Below are positions 1 through 7,099 of a DNA stretch of 13,895 nt, piece after piece (position 1 is the first letter of the stretch; each line of letters begins with the position of its first letter). Location of the stretch: the NCBI GenBank assembly GCA_021793055.1, contig JAJYTL010000051.1, positions 1 through 13,895 on the forward strand, in the 5' to 3' direction. This DNA comes from Pseudomonadota bacterium. GTDB taxonomy: Bacteria > Pseudomonadota > Alphaproteobacteria > Ferrovibrionales > Ferrovibrionaceae. The notes beneath the pieces are model-generated. The model was not told the origin of the DNA. It made no database searches and worked only from the letters and a program-made list of their open reading frames with translations. Made by a program: the position numbers and the translations under genes.

Positions 1-11
1 CGGCGCCCGGC

Positions 12-1811
12 TCAGGCGCCAAGCATCGCCACCGGAATTTCGTACAAGCTCTCGTCGGGCGCGGCGACAGCGGCGGCATGGGCCGCCGCCTGCGGCAGGA
101 TTTGCGCGGCGTAGAAGCGCGCCGTCACGATCTTGGCCTTGAGGAAATCGCCGTTCTTGGCCGCGCCCGCGGCAAGCAGATCGGCGGCGATCAGGGCCTC
201 CTCGGCCAGGAACGCGCCGCCCAGGGTGATCCCCATCTGTTTCAAGAACGGGCTCGCCCGACCGGCGGCGCCGTTCGGATCGCGCGCCGCGATCTCGCGC
301 ACCAGATCGGCGGCGCTGGCCAGCGCCGCGACGGCGGGCCGGAGCGCCTGGCCGACGTCGGCAAGCGCGGCCGAGGCAACCGCCCGCTCGGCACTCGCGC
401 CGATCTCGTCGACAAGCGCCCGCATCGCGCCGCCGCCTTCCAGGGGCAGCTTGCGCAGCACCAGATCCATCGCCTGGATGCCGTTGGTGCCTTCGTAGAT
501 CGGCGCGATGCGCGCATCGCGCAGATGCTGCGCCGCGCCGGTCTCCTCGATGAAGCCCATGCCGCCATGCACCTGCACCGCCATCGAGGCGATCTCGACC
601 CCGAGATCGGTGCCCCAGCCCTTGGAGATCGGCGTCAGCAGATCGGCGCGCGCCTGGGCGCGGGCCGCAGCTTCCCCGTCGGGATCAGCGCGGGCGCAAT
701 CGAGCGCCGCGGCGTTGCGGTAGATCACCGCCCGCATGGCCTCGATCTCGGCCTTCATGGTCATGATCGTCCGCCGCACGTCGGCATGTTCCAGGATCGG
801 CGCGCCCTGTGCCGCGCCGGGGCGAAGCGGCCGGCCCTGGCGGCGCTCCTTGGCGTAATCCAGCGCCTGCTGATAGGCGCGCTCGGCGATGGCGAGGCCC
901 TGCAGCCCGACGCTGAGCCGGGCGTTGTTCATCATCGTGAACATGTACTTCATGCCGGCGTTCTCGGCCCCGATCAGGTAGCCGGTGGCGCCGCCCTGCT
1001 CGCCATAGGCCATGACGCAGGTCGGGCTCGCGTGGATGCCGAGCTTGTGTTCGAGCGAGAGGCAGCGCAGATCGTTGGCGGCGCCGAGCGAGCCGTCCGG
1101 GTTGACCAGGTATTTCGGCACGATGAAGCACGAAATCCCCTTGGTGCCGGGCGGCGCGTCGGGGGTGCGCGCCAGCACCATGTGGATGATGTTCTCGGCC
1201 CAGTCGTGCTCGCCATAGGTGATGAAAATCTTCGAGCCGGTGATGGTGTAGGTGCCATCCGGGCGGCGCTCGGCGCGGGTCTTCAGCGCGCCGACGTCGG
1301 AGCCGGCCTGCGGCTCGGTCAGGTTCATGGTGCCGGTCCATTCACCGCTGACCATCTTCGGCAGATAGGTTGCCTGCTGCGCCTGGTCGGCGTGATGCAA
1401 AAGCAGATCGACCGCGCCCTGGGTGAGCAGCGGGCAGAGCGAAAACGCCATGTTGGCCGAGGTCATCACCTCCTGCACCGCGATGGCGACCGTCCACGGC
1501 AGGCCGCCGCCGCCCCATTCCGGCGCGAAGCCGACGCCGTTCCAGCCGCCCTCGACGAAGCGGCGATAGGCCTCGGCGAAGCCCTTCGGCGTCGACACGC
1601 GGCCGTTTTCGAGCCTGGCGCCCTCGCGATCGCCGCTGCGGTTGGTCGGCGCGACGACCTCGGCGGCGAAGCGCCCGGCCTCCTCCAGCACCGCCTTGAC
1701 CGTGTCGGCTTCGATGCCGGCAAAGGCCGGATAGGCCGCGATCCGCCGCAATCCCGCGATATGTTCCAGCACGAATTCGATATCGCCGAGCGGCGCCCGA
1801 TAGTCGGCCAT
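12..1811 (-). CDS. Acyl-CoA dehydrogenase, DmdC-like long form
   Basis: A flavin enzyme of 599 residues that oxidises an acyl-CoA thioester to the 2,3-enoyl-CoA, passing electrons to electron-transfer flavoprotein. The order seen is an N-terminal helical domain, a middle beta domain with LTEPQAGSDVGAL (about 164-176) and a C-terminal helical domain holding the catalytic base in IYEGTNGIQ (Glu440). An extra C-terminal stretch of roughly 140 residues follows, which makes it longer than the usual 380-residue enzymes and matches the subgroup that includes 3-methylmercaptopropionyl-CoA dehydrogenase (DmdC). The catalytic Glu position is close to that of DmdC. The start is the ATG at 1811, with GGAGG six bases upstream on the minus strand. 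It is divergent from sua5. The substrate cannot be read from sequence: many DmdC-like proteins act on ordinary fatty acyl-CoAs, and no DMSP demethylase or DmdB neighbour is visible. Family assignment is sure; the DMSP role is unsupported. Confidence 0.94.
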   Translation of the reverse strand: MADYRAPLGDIEFVLEHIAGLRRIAAYPAFAGIEADTVKAVLEEAGRFAAEVVAPTNRSGDREGARLENGRVSTPKGFAEAYRRFVEGGWNGVGFAPEWGGGGLPWTVAIAVQEVMTSANMAFSLCPLLTQGAVDLLLHHADQAQQATYLPKMVSGEWTGTMNLTEPQAGSDVGALKTRAERRPDGTYTITGSKIFITYGEHDWAENIIHMVLARTPDAPPGTKGISCFIVPKYLVNPDGSLGAANDLRCLSLEHKLGIHASPTCVMAYGEQGGATGYLIGAENAGMKYMFTMMNNARLSVGLQGLAIAERAYQQALDYAKERRQGRPLRPGAAQGAPILEHADVRRTIMTMKAEIEAMRAVIYRNAAALDCARADPDGEAAARAQARADLLTPISKGWGTDLGVEIASMAVQVHGGMGFIEETGAAQHLRDARIAPIYEGTNGIQAMDLVLRKLPLEGGGAMRALVDEIGASAERAVASAALADVGQALRPAVAALASAADLVREIAARDPNGAAGRASPFLKQMGITLGGAFLAEEALIAADLLAAGAAKNGDFLKAKIVTARFYAAQILPQAAAHAAAVAAPDESLYEIPVAMLGA

Positions 1812-1836
1812 TCCTCACCTCCATTCCGTTGCCGCT

Positions 1837-1865
1837 AATATCCCAACCCGGCCCGCCAGGGGCAA
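1837..1865 (-). promoter_or_regulatory. Candidate sigma70-type promoter for the acyl-CoA dehydrogenase
   Basis: On the minus strand TTGCCC (1865-1860) and GATATT (1842-1837) are separated by 17 bases and lie about 26-54 bases before the start codon. Each hexamer matches the consensus at four of six positions. The -35 box overlaps the right part of a small hairpin at 1860-1877. This is pattern matching by eye only. Confidence 0.25.
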
Positions 1866-1880
1866 CGGGAATTGCCCGCG

Positions 1881-1904
1881 AAAGCCCTTCCATGGAACGG
1901 CTTT
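1881..1904. promoter_or_regulatory. 24-base near-perfect palindrome in the divergent promoter gap
   Basis: The two halves pair at 22 of 24 positions: AAAGCC at the left end answers GGCTTT at the right end, one C/C mismatch follows, and the centre is TTCCATGGAA. No T-run follows on either strand, so it does not look like an intrinsic terminator. Its place between two divergent genes fits an operator for a dimeric repressor. A second, smaller hairpin (GGGCAA / TTGCCC, 1860-1877) sits next to it on the left. No regulator gene is present in the window to pair with it. Confidence 0.45.
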
Positions 1905-1960
1905 AAGCTTGCCGCCGAAGCGCTTTGCCGGACCCGGTGCGAAGGCTAGACTGCGCCGCC

Positions 1961-2905
1961 ATGACCCCTTGCCCGATCCTGCAACCGAGCCCGGCGGCGT
2001 TTCGCCAGGCGGCCGACATCCTCCGTGCCGGCGGCCTCGTCGCCTTCCCGACCGAGACCGTCTACGGCCTCGGCGGCGATGCCGAGAACCCGCGCGCGGT
2101 GGCGGCGATCTTCGCCGCCAAGGGCCGGCCGAGCTTCAACCCGCTGATCGTCCATGTCGCCGACACGGCGGCGGCGAAGCGCCTCGTGGTCTTCGACGCG
2201 CGGGCGGAGAAGCTCGCCGCCGCCTTCTGGCCCGGCCCCTTGACCCTGGTGCTGCCGCGCCGATCCGCTTGTCCGGTGGCGGAACTCGCCTCGGCCGGAT
2301 TGCCGAGCCTCGCCGTGCGGGTGCCGGCCGGGGCGGTGGCGCACGATCTGCTCAAGGCCTGCGGCAAGCCCCTGGCGGCGCCGAGCGCCAACCCGTCGGG
2401 CCGCGTCAGCCCGACCACGGCGGCGCATGTCGCGGCCGGCCTCGGCGACAAGATCGCGCTGATCCTGGACGGCGGCCCCTGCCGCGTCGGGGTCGAGAGC
2501 ACGGTCGTCGGCCTGCTCGATCGAACCGCGCGACTGCTCCGCCCGGGCGGACTCGCGGCCGACGCGATCGAGGCGCTGATCGGCCCGCTCGCGCCGCCGA
2601 CCGAGGAACTCCATTCCCCCGGCATGCTGGCGAGCCACTACGCGCCCGGCCGCCCGGTCCGCCTCGACGCGACCGCGGCCCGGCCGGGCGAGGCGCTGAT
2701 CGCCTTCGGCCCCGGCGCGGCGGAAGGCGCCAATGTCGTCAACCTGAGCGCGAGCGGCGATCTCGAAGAGGCGGCGGCCGGGCTCTTCGCCGCGTTGCAT
2801 GCGCTGGATCGGCCGGAATTCGCCGCCATCGCCGTGATGCCGATCCCAGAACGGGGCCTCGGCCGCGCCATCAACGACCGCCTGCGCCGCGCCGCCCGGC
2901 GCTGA
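1961..2905 (+). CDS. sua5: L-threonylcarbamoyladenylate synthase, Sua5 type
   Basis: Makes threonylcarbamoyl-AMP from threonine, bicarbonate and ATP. This is the first step of the t6A37 modification on tRNAs reading ANN codons, and the TsaD complex then transfers the group to tRNA. The protein is 314 residues. The YrdC domain fills about residues 1-195 with PTETVYGLG (30-38), KGRPSFNPL (54-62), APSANPSGR (140-148) and ESTVV (179-183). A linker with SPGMLASHYAP (219-229) leads to the smaller Sua5 C-terminal domain, so this is the long Sua5 form rather than the short TsaC/YrdC form. I chose the ATG at 1961 because family proteins begin just before this point; an upstream in-frame TTG at 1925 adds only 12 unlikely residues. 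The ribosome site is weak (GAAGG at 1941-1945, rather far). A PhzF-family gene follows after 26 bases and is probably cotranscribed. Confidence 0.95.
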   Translation: MTPCPILQPSPAAFRQAADILRAGGLVAFPTETVYGLGGDAENPRAVAAIFAAKGRPSFNPLIVHVADTAAAKRLVVFDARAEKLAAAFWPGPLTLVLPRRSACPVAELASAGLPSLAVRVPAGAVAHDLLKACGKPLAAPSANPSGRVSPTTAAHVAAGLGDKIALILDGGPCRVGVESTVVGLLDRTARLLRPGGLAADAIEALIGPLAPPTEELHSPGMLASHYAPGRPVRLDATAARPGEALIAFGPGAAEGANVVNLSASGDLEEAAAGLFAALHALDRPEFAAIAVMPIPERGLGRAINDRLRRAARR

Positions 2906-2931
2906 CGGCGGGCATTCCCCGCGAGGACGAC

Positions 2932-3723
2932 ATGGATATCCCGCTTTACTAGATCGATGCCTTCACCGACCGCATCTTCGGCGGCAATCCCGCCGCCGTC
3001 TGTCCGCTCGAAGACTGGCTCGACGCGCGCACGATGCAGGCCATCGCGGCCGAGAACAATCTCTCGGAGACCGCCTTCTTCGTGCCGCCCGGCGAAGACT
3101 TCGCGCTGCGCTGGTTCACGCCGGTGGCGGAAATTGATCTCGCCGGCCACCCGACGCTCGCCGCCGCCTATGTCATCCTGAGCGTCCTCGAGCCGGGGCG
3201 CGAGCGGGTCGCGTTCGCGACACAGAAATCCGGCGCCCTTGTCGTGACCCGGCAAGGCGACAAGCTGGCGATGGATTTCTCGGCCCGCCTGCCAGCGCCG
3301 AAACCCGGCCTCGGCGATGTCGGGGCGGCGCTCGGCGCGACTCCCCGCGAGGTGCTGGCGGCGCGCGATGGCCTCGCCATGTTCGCGAGCGAGGCCGAGT
3401 TCGCCGCGCTCAAGCCCGATTTCGCCAAGGTGGCGGCGCTCGATTGCCTCGGCCTGATCGCGACGGCGCCGGCCGCGCCGGGCGGCGACTGGGATTTCGT
3501 CTCGCGCTTCTTCACGCCGAAGCACGGCATCGCCGAGGACCCGGTGACCGGCTCCGCCCATTGCACGCTGGTGCCCTATTGGGTGCGCAAGCTCGGCAAG
3601 AGCCGCCTCGCCGCGCGCCAGATATCGAAACGAGGCGGCGCGCTCTGGTGCGAGGACCGCGGCGATCGGATCGAGATCGCCGGCCGCTGCGCGCCCTTCA
3701 TGCGGGGCACCATCCGGCTCTAA
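2932..3723 (+). pseudogene. PhzF-family isomerase gene interrupted by an early in-frame TAG
   Basis: PhzF-family proteins are diaminopimelate-epimerase-fold enzymes; the best-known one isomerises a dihydroxyanthranilate in phenazine synthesis, but most genomic members have unknown substrates. From the ATG at 2932 (GAGGA at 2923-2927) the frame reads MDIPLY, then TAG (2950-2952), then IDAFTDRIFGGNPAAV and on without further interruption to TAA at 3721-3723. With the TAG read through the product is 263 residues, a normal length. The family usually has Gln there (PLYQVDAF), so CAG to TAG is a one-base change. The catalytic glutamate of the NLSET motif is present (codon 46), as is EDPVTGSAHC near the C-terminus. 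The first ATG after the stop is at 3034, which would give a 229-residue protein lacking the first strand and the GNPAAV motif. It could be a recent pseudogene, a sequencing error, or a gene that relies on suppression. No phenazine genes are nearby. Confidence 0.8.
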
Positions 3724-3749
3724 CGGCGCCGCCGGAACGGCCGCCCCAT

Positions 3750-3788
3750 CGCCCGCCGCGATGACGCCAATCTCTTGCGCGGCGGGCG
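3750..3788 (+). terminator. GC-rich hairpin between the PhzF gene and the FAD dehydrogenase
   Basis: CGCCCGCCGCG (3750-3760) pairs perfectly with CGCGGCGGGCG (3778-3788), an 11-base stem with a 17-base loop. Only GCTTTG follows, so the U-tract is short and termination may be partial. It begins 27 bases after the PhzF stop codon and ends 22 bases before the next start codon, so it could lower expression of the downstream gene. Confidence 0.4.
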
Positions 3789-3810
3789 GCTTTGTCCCAC
3801 TCTGGCGGCC

Positions 3811-5229
3811 ATGACGAACCTCGCTCCCGGACTTCTTGAGCGGCTCAAGGCCGCGGTCGGGCCGAAAGGCTGGATCGCCGAGCCCGACGCCATGGCGCCC
3901 TATCTCAACGAATACCGCGACCTCTATCACGGCCGCGCGGCGCTGGTGCTGCGCCCGGCGACCACCGCCGAGGTCGCGGCGGTGGTCAAGATCTGTGCCG
4001 AAGGCGGCATCCGCATCGTGCCGCAGGGCGGCAACACCGGCCTGGTCGGCGGCGGCGTGCCTTTCGAGGGCGGCGATGAGGTGGTGATTAGCCTGTCGCG
4101 CCTGAACCGCGTCCGCGCCATCGACTTGCAGAACGATACCATCACGGTCGAGGCCGGCGTCGTGCTGGCGGCGGTGCAGGCCGCGGCCGACGAGCACACC
4201 CGCCTGTTCCCATTGCGCATCGGCTCCGAAGGCAGTTGCCAGATCGGCGGCAACCTTTCGACCAATGCCGGCGGCACGGCGGTGCTCCATTACGGCAACG
4301 CGCGCGAGCTGGTGCTCGGCCTCGAAGTGGTGCTGGCCGACGGCAGCGTCTGGGACGGGCTTCGCGGCCTGCGCAAGGACAACACCGGCTACGACCTGAA
4401 ACAGCTTTTCATCGGCGCCGAAGGCACGCTCGGCATCATCACCGCGGCGGTCTTGAAGCTGTTCCCAAAGCCCGGCGACGTGCAGGTCGGCTTCGTCGCC
4501 GTGCGCGACGTGCCGGCCGCGGTCGAGCTGCTCGGCCTCGCGCAGGCGGAAAGCGGAGGCCGCGTCACCAGCTTCGAGCTGATGCCGCGGCTCGCCATCG
4601 ATTTCGTGCGCCGCCACATCCCGGATACCGTCGATCCGCTGCCGACGCGCTACAACTGGCACGTCTTGATCGAGCTTTCCGGCGGCCGCGCCGACGGCGG
4701 GCTGCGCCGCACGTTGGAGAACGTGCTTGGCCTCGGCCTGGAAAAGGGCCTTATCGTCGACGGCGTCATCGCCGAAAGCGAAGCCCAGGCCGCCGCCTTG
4801 TGGAAGCTGCGCGATTCGGTCTCGGAGGCACAGAAGCCCGAAGGCGGCTCGATCAAGCACGACATCTCGGTGCCGGTCTCGCGCATCGCCGAGTTCATCG
4901 CCCGCGCGAGCACTGCGGTCGAGGCGATGATCCCCGGCGTCCGGCCGCTTGCCTTCGGCCACCTCGGCGACGGCAATATCCATTTCAATCCCTGCCAGCC
5001 CGAAGGCGCCGACAAGCAGGCCTTCCTCGACCGCTGGGAGCCGGTGAGCCACATGGTGCACGATCTCGCGGTCGAGCTTGGCGGCTCGATCAGCGCCGAG
5101 CACGGCCTCGGCCGGCTGAAGCGCGACGAGATCACCCGCTACAAGTCGCCGCTCGAAATCGACCTCATGCGGCGCATCAAGGCGGTGCTAGATCCGAAGG
5201 GGCTGATGAACCCCGGCAAGGTGATCTGA
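3811..5229 (+). CDS. FAD-linked 2-hydroxyacid dehydrogenase (GlcD / D-2-hydroxyglutarate dehydrogenase type)
   Basis: A 472-residue flavoprotein expected to oxidise a D-2-hydroxyacid such as D-2-hydroxyglutarate, D-lactate or glycolate to the 2-oxoacid. The N-terminal FAD domain (p-cresol methylhydroxylase/VAO fold) shows QGGNTGLVGGG (73-83), GSEGSCQIGGNLSTNAGG (138-155) and GAEGTLGIIT (202-211). The C-terminal cap shows GHLGDGNIHFN (383-393) and SAEHGLG (428-434). Aligned by eye with human D-2-hydroxyglutarate dehydrogenase, the substrate or metal residues Arg334, Lys349, His384, His391, Asn389, Glu430 and His431 are all present; the Thr position is Ser. I favour the D-2-hydroxyglutarate/D-lactate group but cannot fix the substrate. 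The start is the ATG at 3811; an in-frame TTG at 3775 lies inside the hairpin loop and is unlikely. The ribosome site is weak. It ends 8 bases from the convergent SMP-30-like gene. Confidence 0.93.
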   Translation: MTNLAPGLLERLKAAVGPKGWIAEPDAMAPYLNEYRDLYHGRAALVLRPATTAEVAAVVKICAEGGIRIVPQGGNTGLVGGGVPFEGGDEVVISLSRLNRVRAIDLQNDTITVEAGVVLAAVQAAADEHTRLFPLRIGSEGSCQIGGNLSTNAGGTAVLHYGNARELVLGLEVVLADGSVWDGLRGLRKDNTGYDLKQLFIGAEGTLGIITAAVLKLFPKPGDVQVGFVAVRDVPAAVELLGLAQAESGGRVTSFELMPRLAIDFVRRHIPDTVDPLPTRYNWHVLIELSGGRADGGLRRTLENVLGLGLEKGLIVDGVIAESEAQAAALWKLRDSVSEAQKPEGGSIKHDISVPVSRIAEFIARASTAVEAMIPGVRPLAFGHLGDGNIHFNPCQPEGADKQAFLDRWEPVSHMVHDLAVELGGSISAEHGLGRLKRDEITRYKSPLEIDLMRRIKAVLDPKGLMNPGKVI

Positions 5230-5230
5230 G

Positions 5231-5250
5231 GCAGCGGTCAGCCGCGCTGC
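5231..5250. other. Small hairpin across the convergent gene ends
   Basis: GCAGCG (5231-5236) can pair with CGCTGC (5245-5250) around an 8-base loop that holds the stop codon of the minus-strand gene. The two convergent stop codons are 8 bases apart, so any terminator must overlap coding sequence. Neither strand has a T-run after the stem, so I do not call it an intrinsic terminator. Confidence 0.25.
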
Positions 5251-6155
5251 GAAAACATCGCGAGGCCCGGCGTCGGCAGCGTCGCCTTGAGGATGGTGCC
5301 GCTGTCGGATTCGGTGATGAACAGCGTGCGTCCGTCCGGCCCGCCATAGGCGACATTGGTGGTCATCAGCCCGGCGCAGGATTTCAGCCGATAGATCGGC
5401 TCGCCCAACGGGCTGAACAGCCAAACGGTGCCGAAGCCCGCATGGGCAATGGCGAGATTGCCGGCCGCGTCCACGGCAAGGCCGTCCGGCCCGCCGAGAC
5501 CGCCCGAGAGCTGGATGAAGACGCCGACCTTCGAGGTGCCGCCGTCCTTGTGCAGCGGCAGGCGCCAGACGCAATTGCCCCGCGTCGCCGCGACGTAAAG
5601 CACGGTCTCGGCCGGGTTGAGTGCGATGCCGTTCGGGCTCGGCACCGTGCCGACGAGAAGATCGAGTTGGCCGCCCGCCCGCAGCCGGTAGACCCGCCCG
5701 GTCTGGTCGTGCATGCCGGTCTGGCCCTGGTCGGTGAAATAGAGATCGCCGTCGCGATCGAAGATCAGGTCGTTCGGCCCCTTGAAACGCTCGGAATGGC
5801 GCCGCTCCAGGATCGGCGTCACGTCGCCGCTCGCCGGATCGAGGTGCATCAGCCCGTTGCGATAATCGGCGATGAAGATACGGCCGTCGCGATGGATCTT
5901 GAGCCCGTTCGGCTCACCGTCGTATTCGGCGGCCAGGGTAAAGTCGCCCGCCGGCGAGACGCGGAAGACGCGGCCGAAGGGAATGTCGACGACATAGAGA
6001 TTGCCGTCGCGGTCGAAGGACGGGCCTTCGAGGAAGCTGTCGATTTCCTCGCCGGCCTTGTTGGCGTCCGCCCAAGCGGTCCGCCGCTTGTCGCGGAAGC
6101 GGTCGGGAAGCCGTGCGAAGACTTCCGTTTCGATGACGGCGGGCGGCGCGAACAT
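5238..6155 (-). CDS. SMP-30/gluconolactonase/LRE-like beta-propeller protein
   Basis: A 305-residue six-bladed beta-propeller of the family that includes gluconolactonase, regucalcin and Drp35, which are metal-dependent lactone hydrolases. Repeated blade motifs of the form DRDGNLYVVD are visible around 48-57, 89-97 and 133-142. The likely metal ligands are Glu43 (LEGPSFD), Asn128 (GPNDL), Asn175 (SPNGIALN) and Asp224 (GPDGLAVD). There is no signal peptide, so it should be cytoplasmic. The ATG at 6155 lies 13 bases after the stop codon of the crotonase gene, and the GAGGA ribosome site overlaps that TGA, so the two genes are very probably translated from one mRNA. The family is clear; the substrate (a sugar lactone or another lactone) is not. 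Confidence 0.9.
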   Translation of the reverse strand: MFAPPAVIETEVFARLPDRFRDKRRTAWADANKAGEEIDSFLEGPSFDRDGNLYVVDIPFGRVFRVSPAGDFTLAAEYDGEPNGLKIHRDGRIFIADYRNGLMHLDPASGDVTPILERRHSERFKGPNDLIFDRDGDLYFTDQGQTGMHDQTGRVYRLRAGGQLDLLVGTVPSPNGIALNPAETVLYVAATRGNCVWRLPLHKDGGTSKVGVFIQLSGGLGGPDGLAVDAAGNLAIAHAGFGTVWLFSPLGEPIYRLKSCAGLMTTNVAYGGPDGRTLFITESDSGTILKATLPTPGLAMFSQRG

Positions 6156-6168
6156 GGCGGTGCGATCC

Positions 6169-6969
6169 TCAGTTGCCGGTGAATTTTCCCGGGCGCTTCT
6201 CGTTCAGCGCCTTGACCGCCTCGTGCTGATCCTCGGTCTGCTGCACGATGGCCTGCAACGCCGCCGCCATCTCCAGATTGTCGCCGAGGGTCATGGCGAG
6301 CGAATTCCGCAACAGCCGCTTGGTCAGGCGGAGCGAGTGCGGCGGATGGCGCACGATGCGCGCCGCGAGCTTGTTCGCTTCCTCAAGCAGCGCGTCATGG
6401 GCGACGACCTTGGAGACGAGGCCGTAGCGCGCCGCCGTCTCGGCATCGACGAAATCGCCGGTGAACGTCATCTCGTAGGCGCGCGAGAGCCCGACCACCC
6501 GCGGCAGGAACCAGGCCCCGCCATCGCCCGAAACCAGGCCGACGCGGAGGAAGCTTTCGCCGAACACCGCCTTGTCCGAGGCGATGCGGATGTCGCACAT
6601 CAGCGACAGGTCGCAGCCGGCGCCGATGGCGGCGCCGTTCACCGCCGCGATCGAGGGCACTTCAAGCTCGTGCAGCGCGCGCGGAATGCGCTGGATGCCA
6701 TGCCAATAGCCGCGCCGGGTGTCGGCCACCTTGGGCGAGAACAGGCCGCCGGCGCGCTTTTCCATTTCCTTGACGTTGCCGCCCGAGGAAAAGCCCTCGC
6801 CGGCGCCGGTCAGGATCACCGCCGAAACGCTCATGTCGCCGTTGATGCGCTCGCAGGCCGCGACCAGCGCTTCGACGATCGCGGGCGAGATCGCGTTCCG
6901 CGTCTCGGGCTCGTTCAGGGTGAGGGTCACGACGCGGCCCTCCTGGCGATAGATCACCGATTCGGCCAT
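6169..6969 (-). CDS. Enoyl-CoA hydratase/isomerase (crotonase) family protein
   Basis: A 266-residue crotonase-fold protein. The oxyanion-hole segments are FSSGGNVKEM (60-69) and NGAAIGAGCDLSLMCD (111-126), and a basic C-terminal helix ends in NEKRPGKF. In classical hydratases two glutamates activate water; here the first position is Asp120 (GCDL in place of GCEL) and the second is Phe140 (FGESFLRVG in place of FGQPEILLG). Asp149 in SGDGGAWFLPR may supply the acid/base function. That pattern suggests an isomerase or an atypical hydratase rather than a standard FadB/EchA enzyme. The start at 6969 has AGGAG nine bases upstream. It is the first gene of a pair with the SMP-30-like gene and lies 130 bases after the short-chain dehydrogenase gene, beyond a long palindrome. 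Family is sure; the reaction is open. Confidence 0.92.
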   Translation of the reverse strand: MAESVIYRQEGRVVTLTLNEPETRNAISPAIVEALVAACERINGDMSVSAVILTGAGEGFSSGGNVKEMEKRAGGLFSPKVADTRRGYWHGIQRIPRALHELEVPSIAAVNGAAIGAGCDLSLMCDIRIASDKAVFGESFLRVGLVSGDGGAWFLPRVVGLSRAYEMTFTGDFVDAETAARYGLVSKVVAHDALLEEANKLAARIVRHPPHSLRLTKRLLRNSLAMTLGDNLEMAAALQAIVQQTEDQHEAVKALNEKRPGKFTGN

Positions 6970-7046
6970 CTCCGGCTTCTCCTCATCTGTTGCGCGTCGC
7001 GCGAGATCGATCCAATTGCCGCCCGCCGCGGCCCGTCCGCCTTAAA

Positions 7047-7086
7047 GCATGATCACGATAAGCGGTTCCGCTTTTCGCGATCATGC
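7047..7086. repeat. 40-base extragenic palindrome with GATCATGC ends
   Basis: The outer arms GCATGATC (7047-7054) and GATCATGC (7079-7086) are perfect. The inner arms CGATAAGCGG (7056-7065) and CCGCTTTTCG (7068-7077) pair with one mismatch around a central TT. The resulting hairpin starts 13 bases after the stop codon of the minus-strand dehydrogenase gene and lies 78 bases before the crotonase gene. From memory, dispersed palindromes with GCATGATC...GATCATGC ends and AAAAGCGG-like inner arms are common between genes in Hyphomicrobiales and related alphaproteobacteria. Only one copy is in this window, so the repeat status is inference. It may act as a terminator or mRNA 3'-end stabiliser. Confidence 0.7.
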
Positions 7087-7099
7087 GCCGAGCCATGCG

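Noticed and set aside
2..20. GGCGCC repeated around the stop codon of the left-most gene, a possible terminator
   Set aside because: The 6-base arms are themselves self-complementary and the sequence beyond is cut off by the window edge, so it cannot be judged.
78..1838. A 586-codon open frame on the plus strand opposite the acyl-CoA dehydrogenase gene
   Set aside because: It is the mirror of a certain gene in high-GC DNA; its sequence is rich in Arg, Gly and His and has no recognisable motif or ribosome site.
2932..3723. A phenazine biosynthesis locus
   Set aside because: Only a PhzF-family gene is present; the family is widespread outside phenazine producers and no other phz gene is in the window.
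2638..5103. An 821-codon minus-strand open frame across the sua5, PhzF and FAD dehydrogenase genes
   Set aside because: It crosses three genes with clear family motifs on the other strand and has low-complexity composition, as expected for antisense frames at this GC level.
4236..6182. A 648-codon plus-strand open frame over the convergent gene ends
   Set aside because: It spans the 3' half of the FAD dehydrogenase out of frame and the SMP-30-like gene in antisense; both real genes have clear motifs.
12..6969. A DMSP demethylation pathway (DmdC-like dehydrogenase plus a DmdD-like crotonase)
   Set aside because: The crotonase lacks the two glutamates needed by DmdD, the genes are more than 4 kb apart, and no DmdA or DmdB-specific neighbour is seen.
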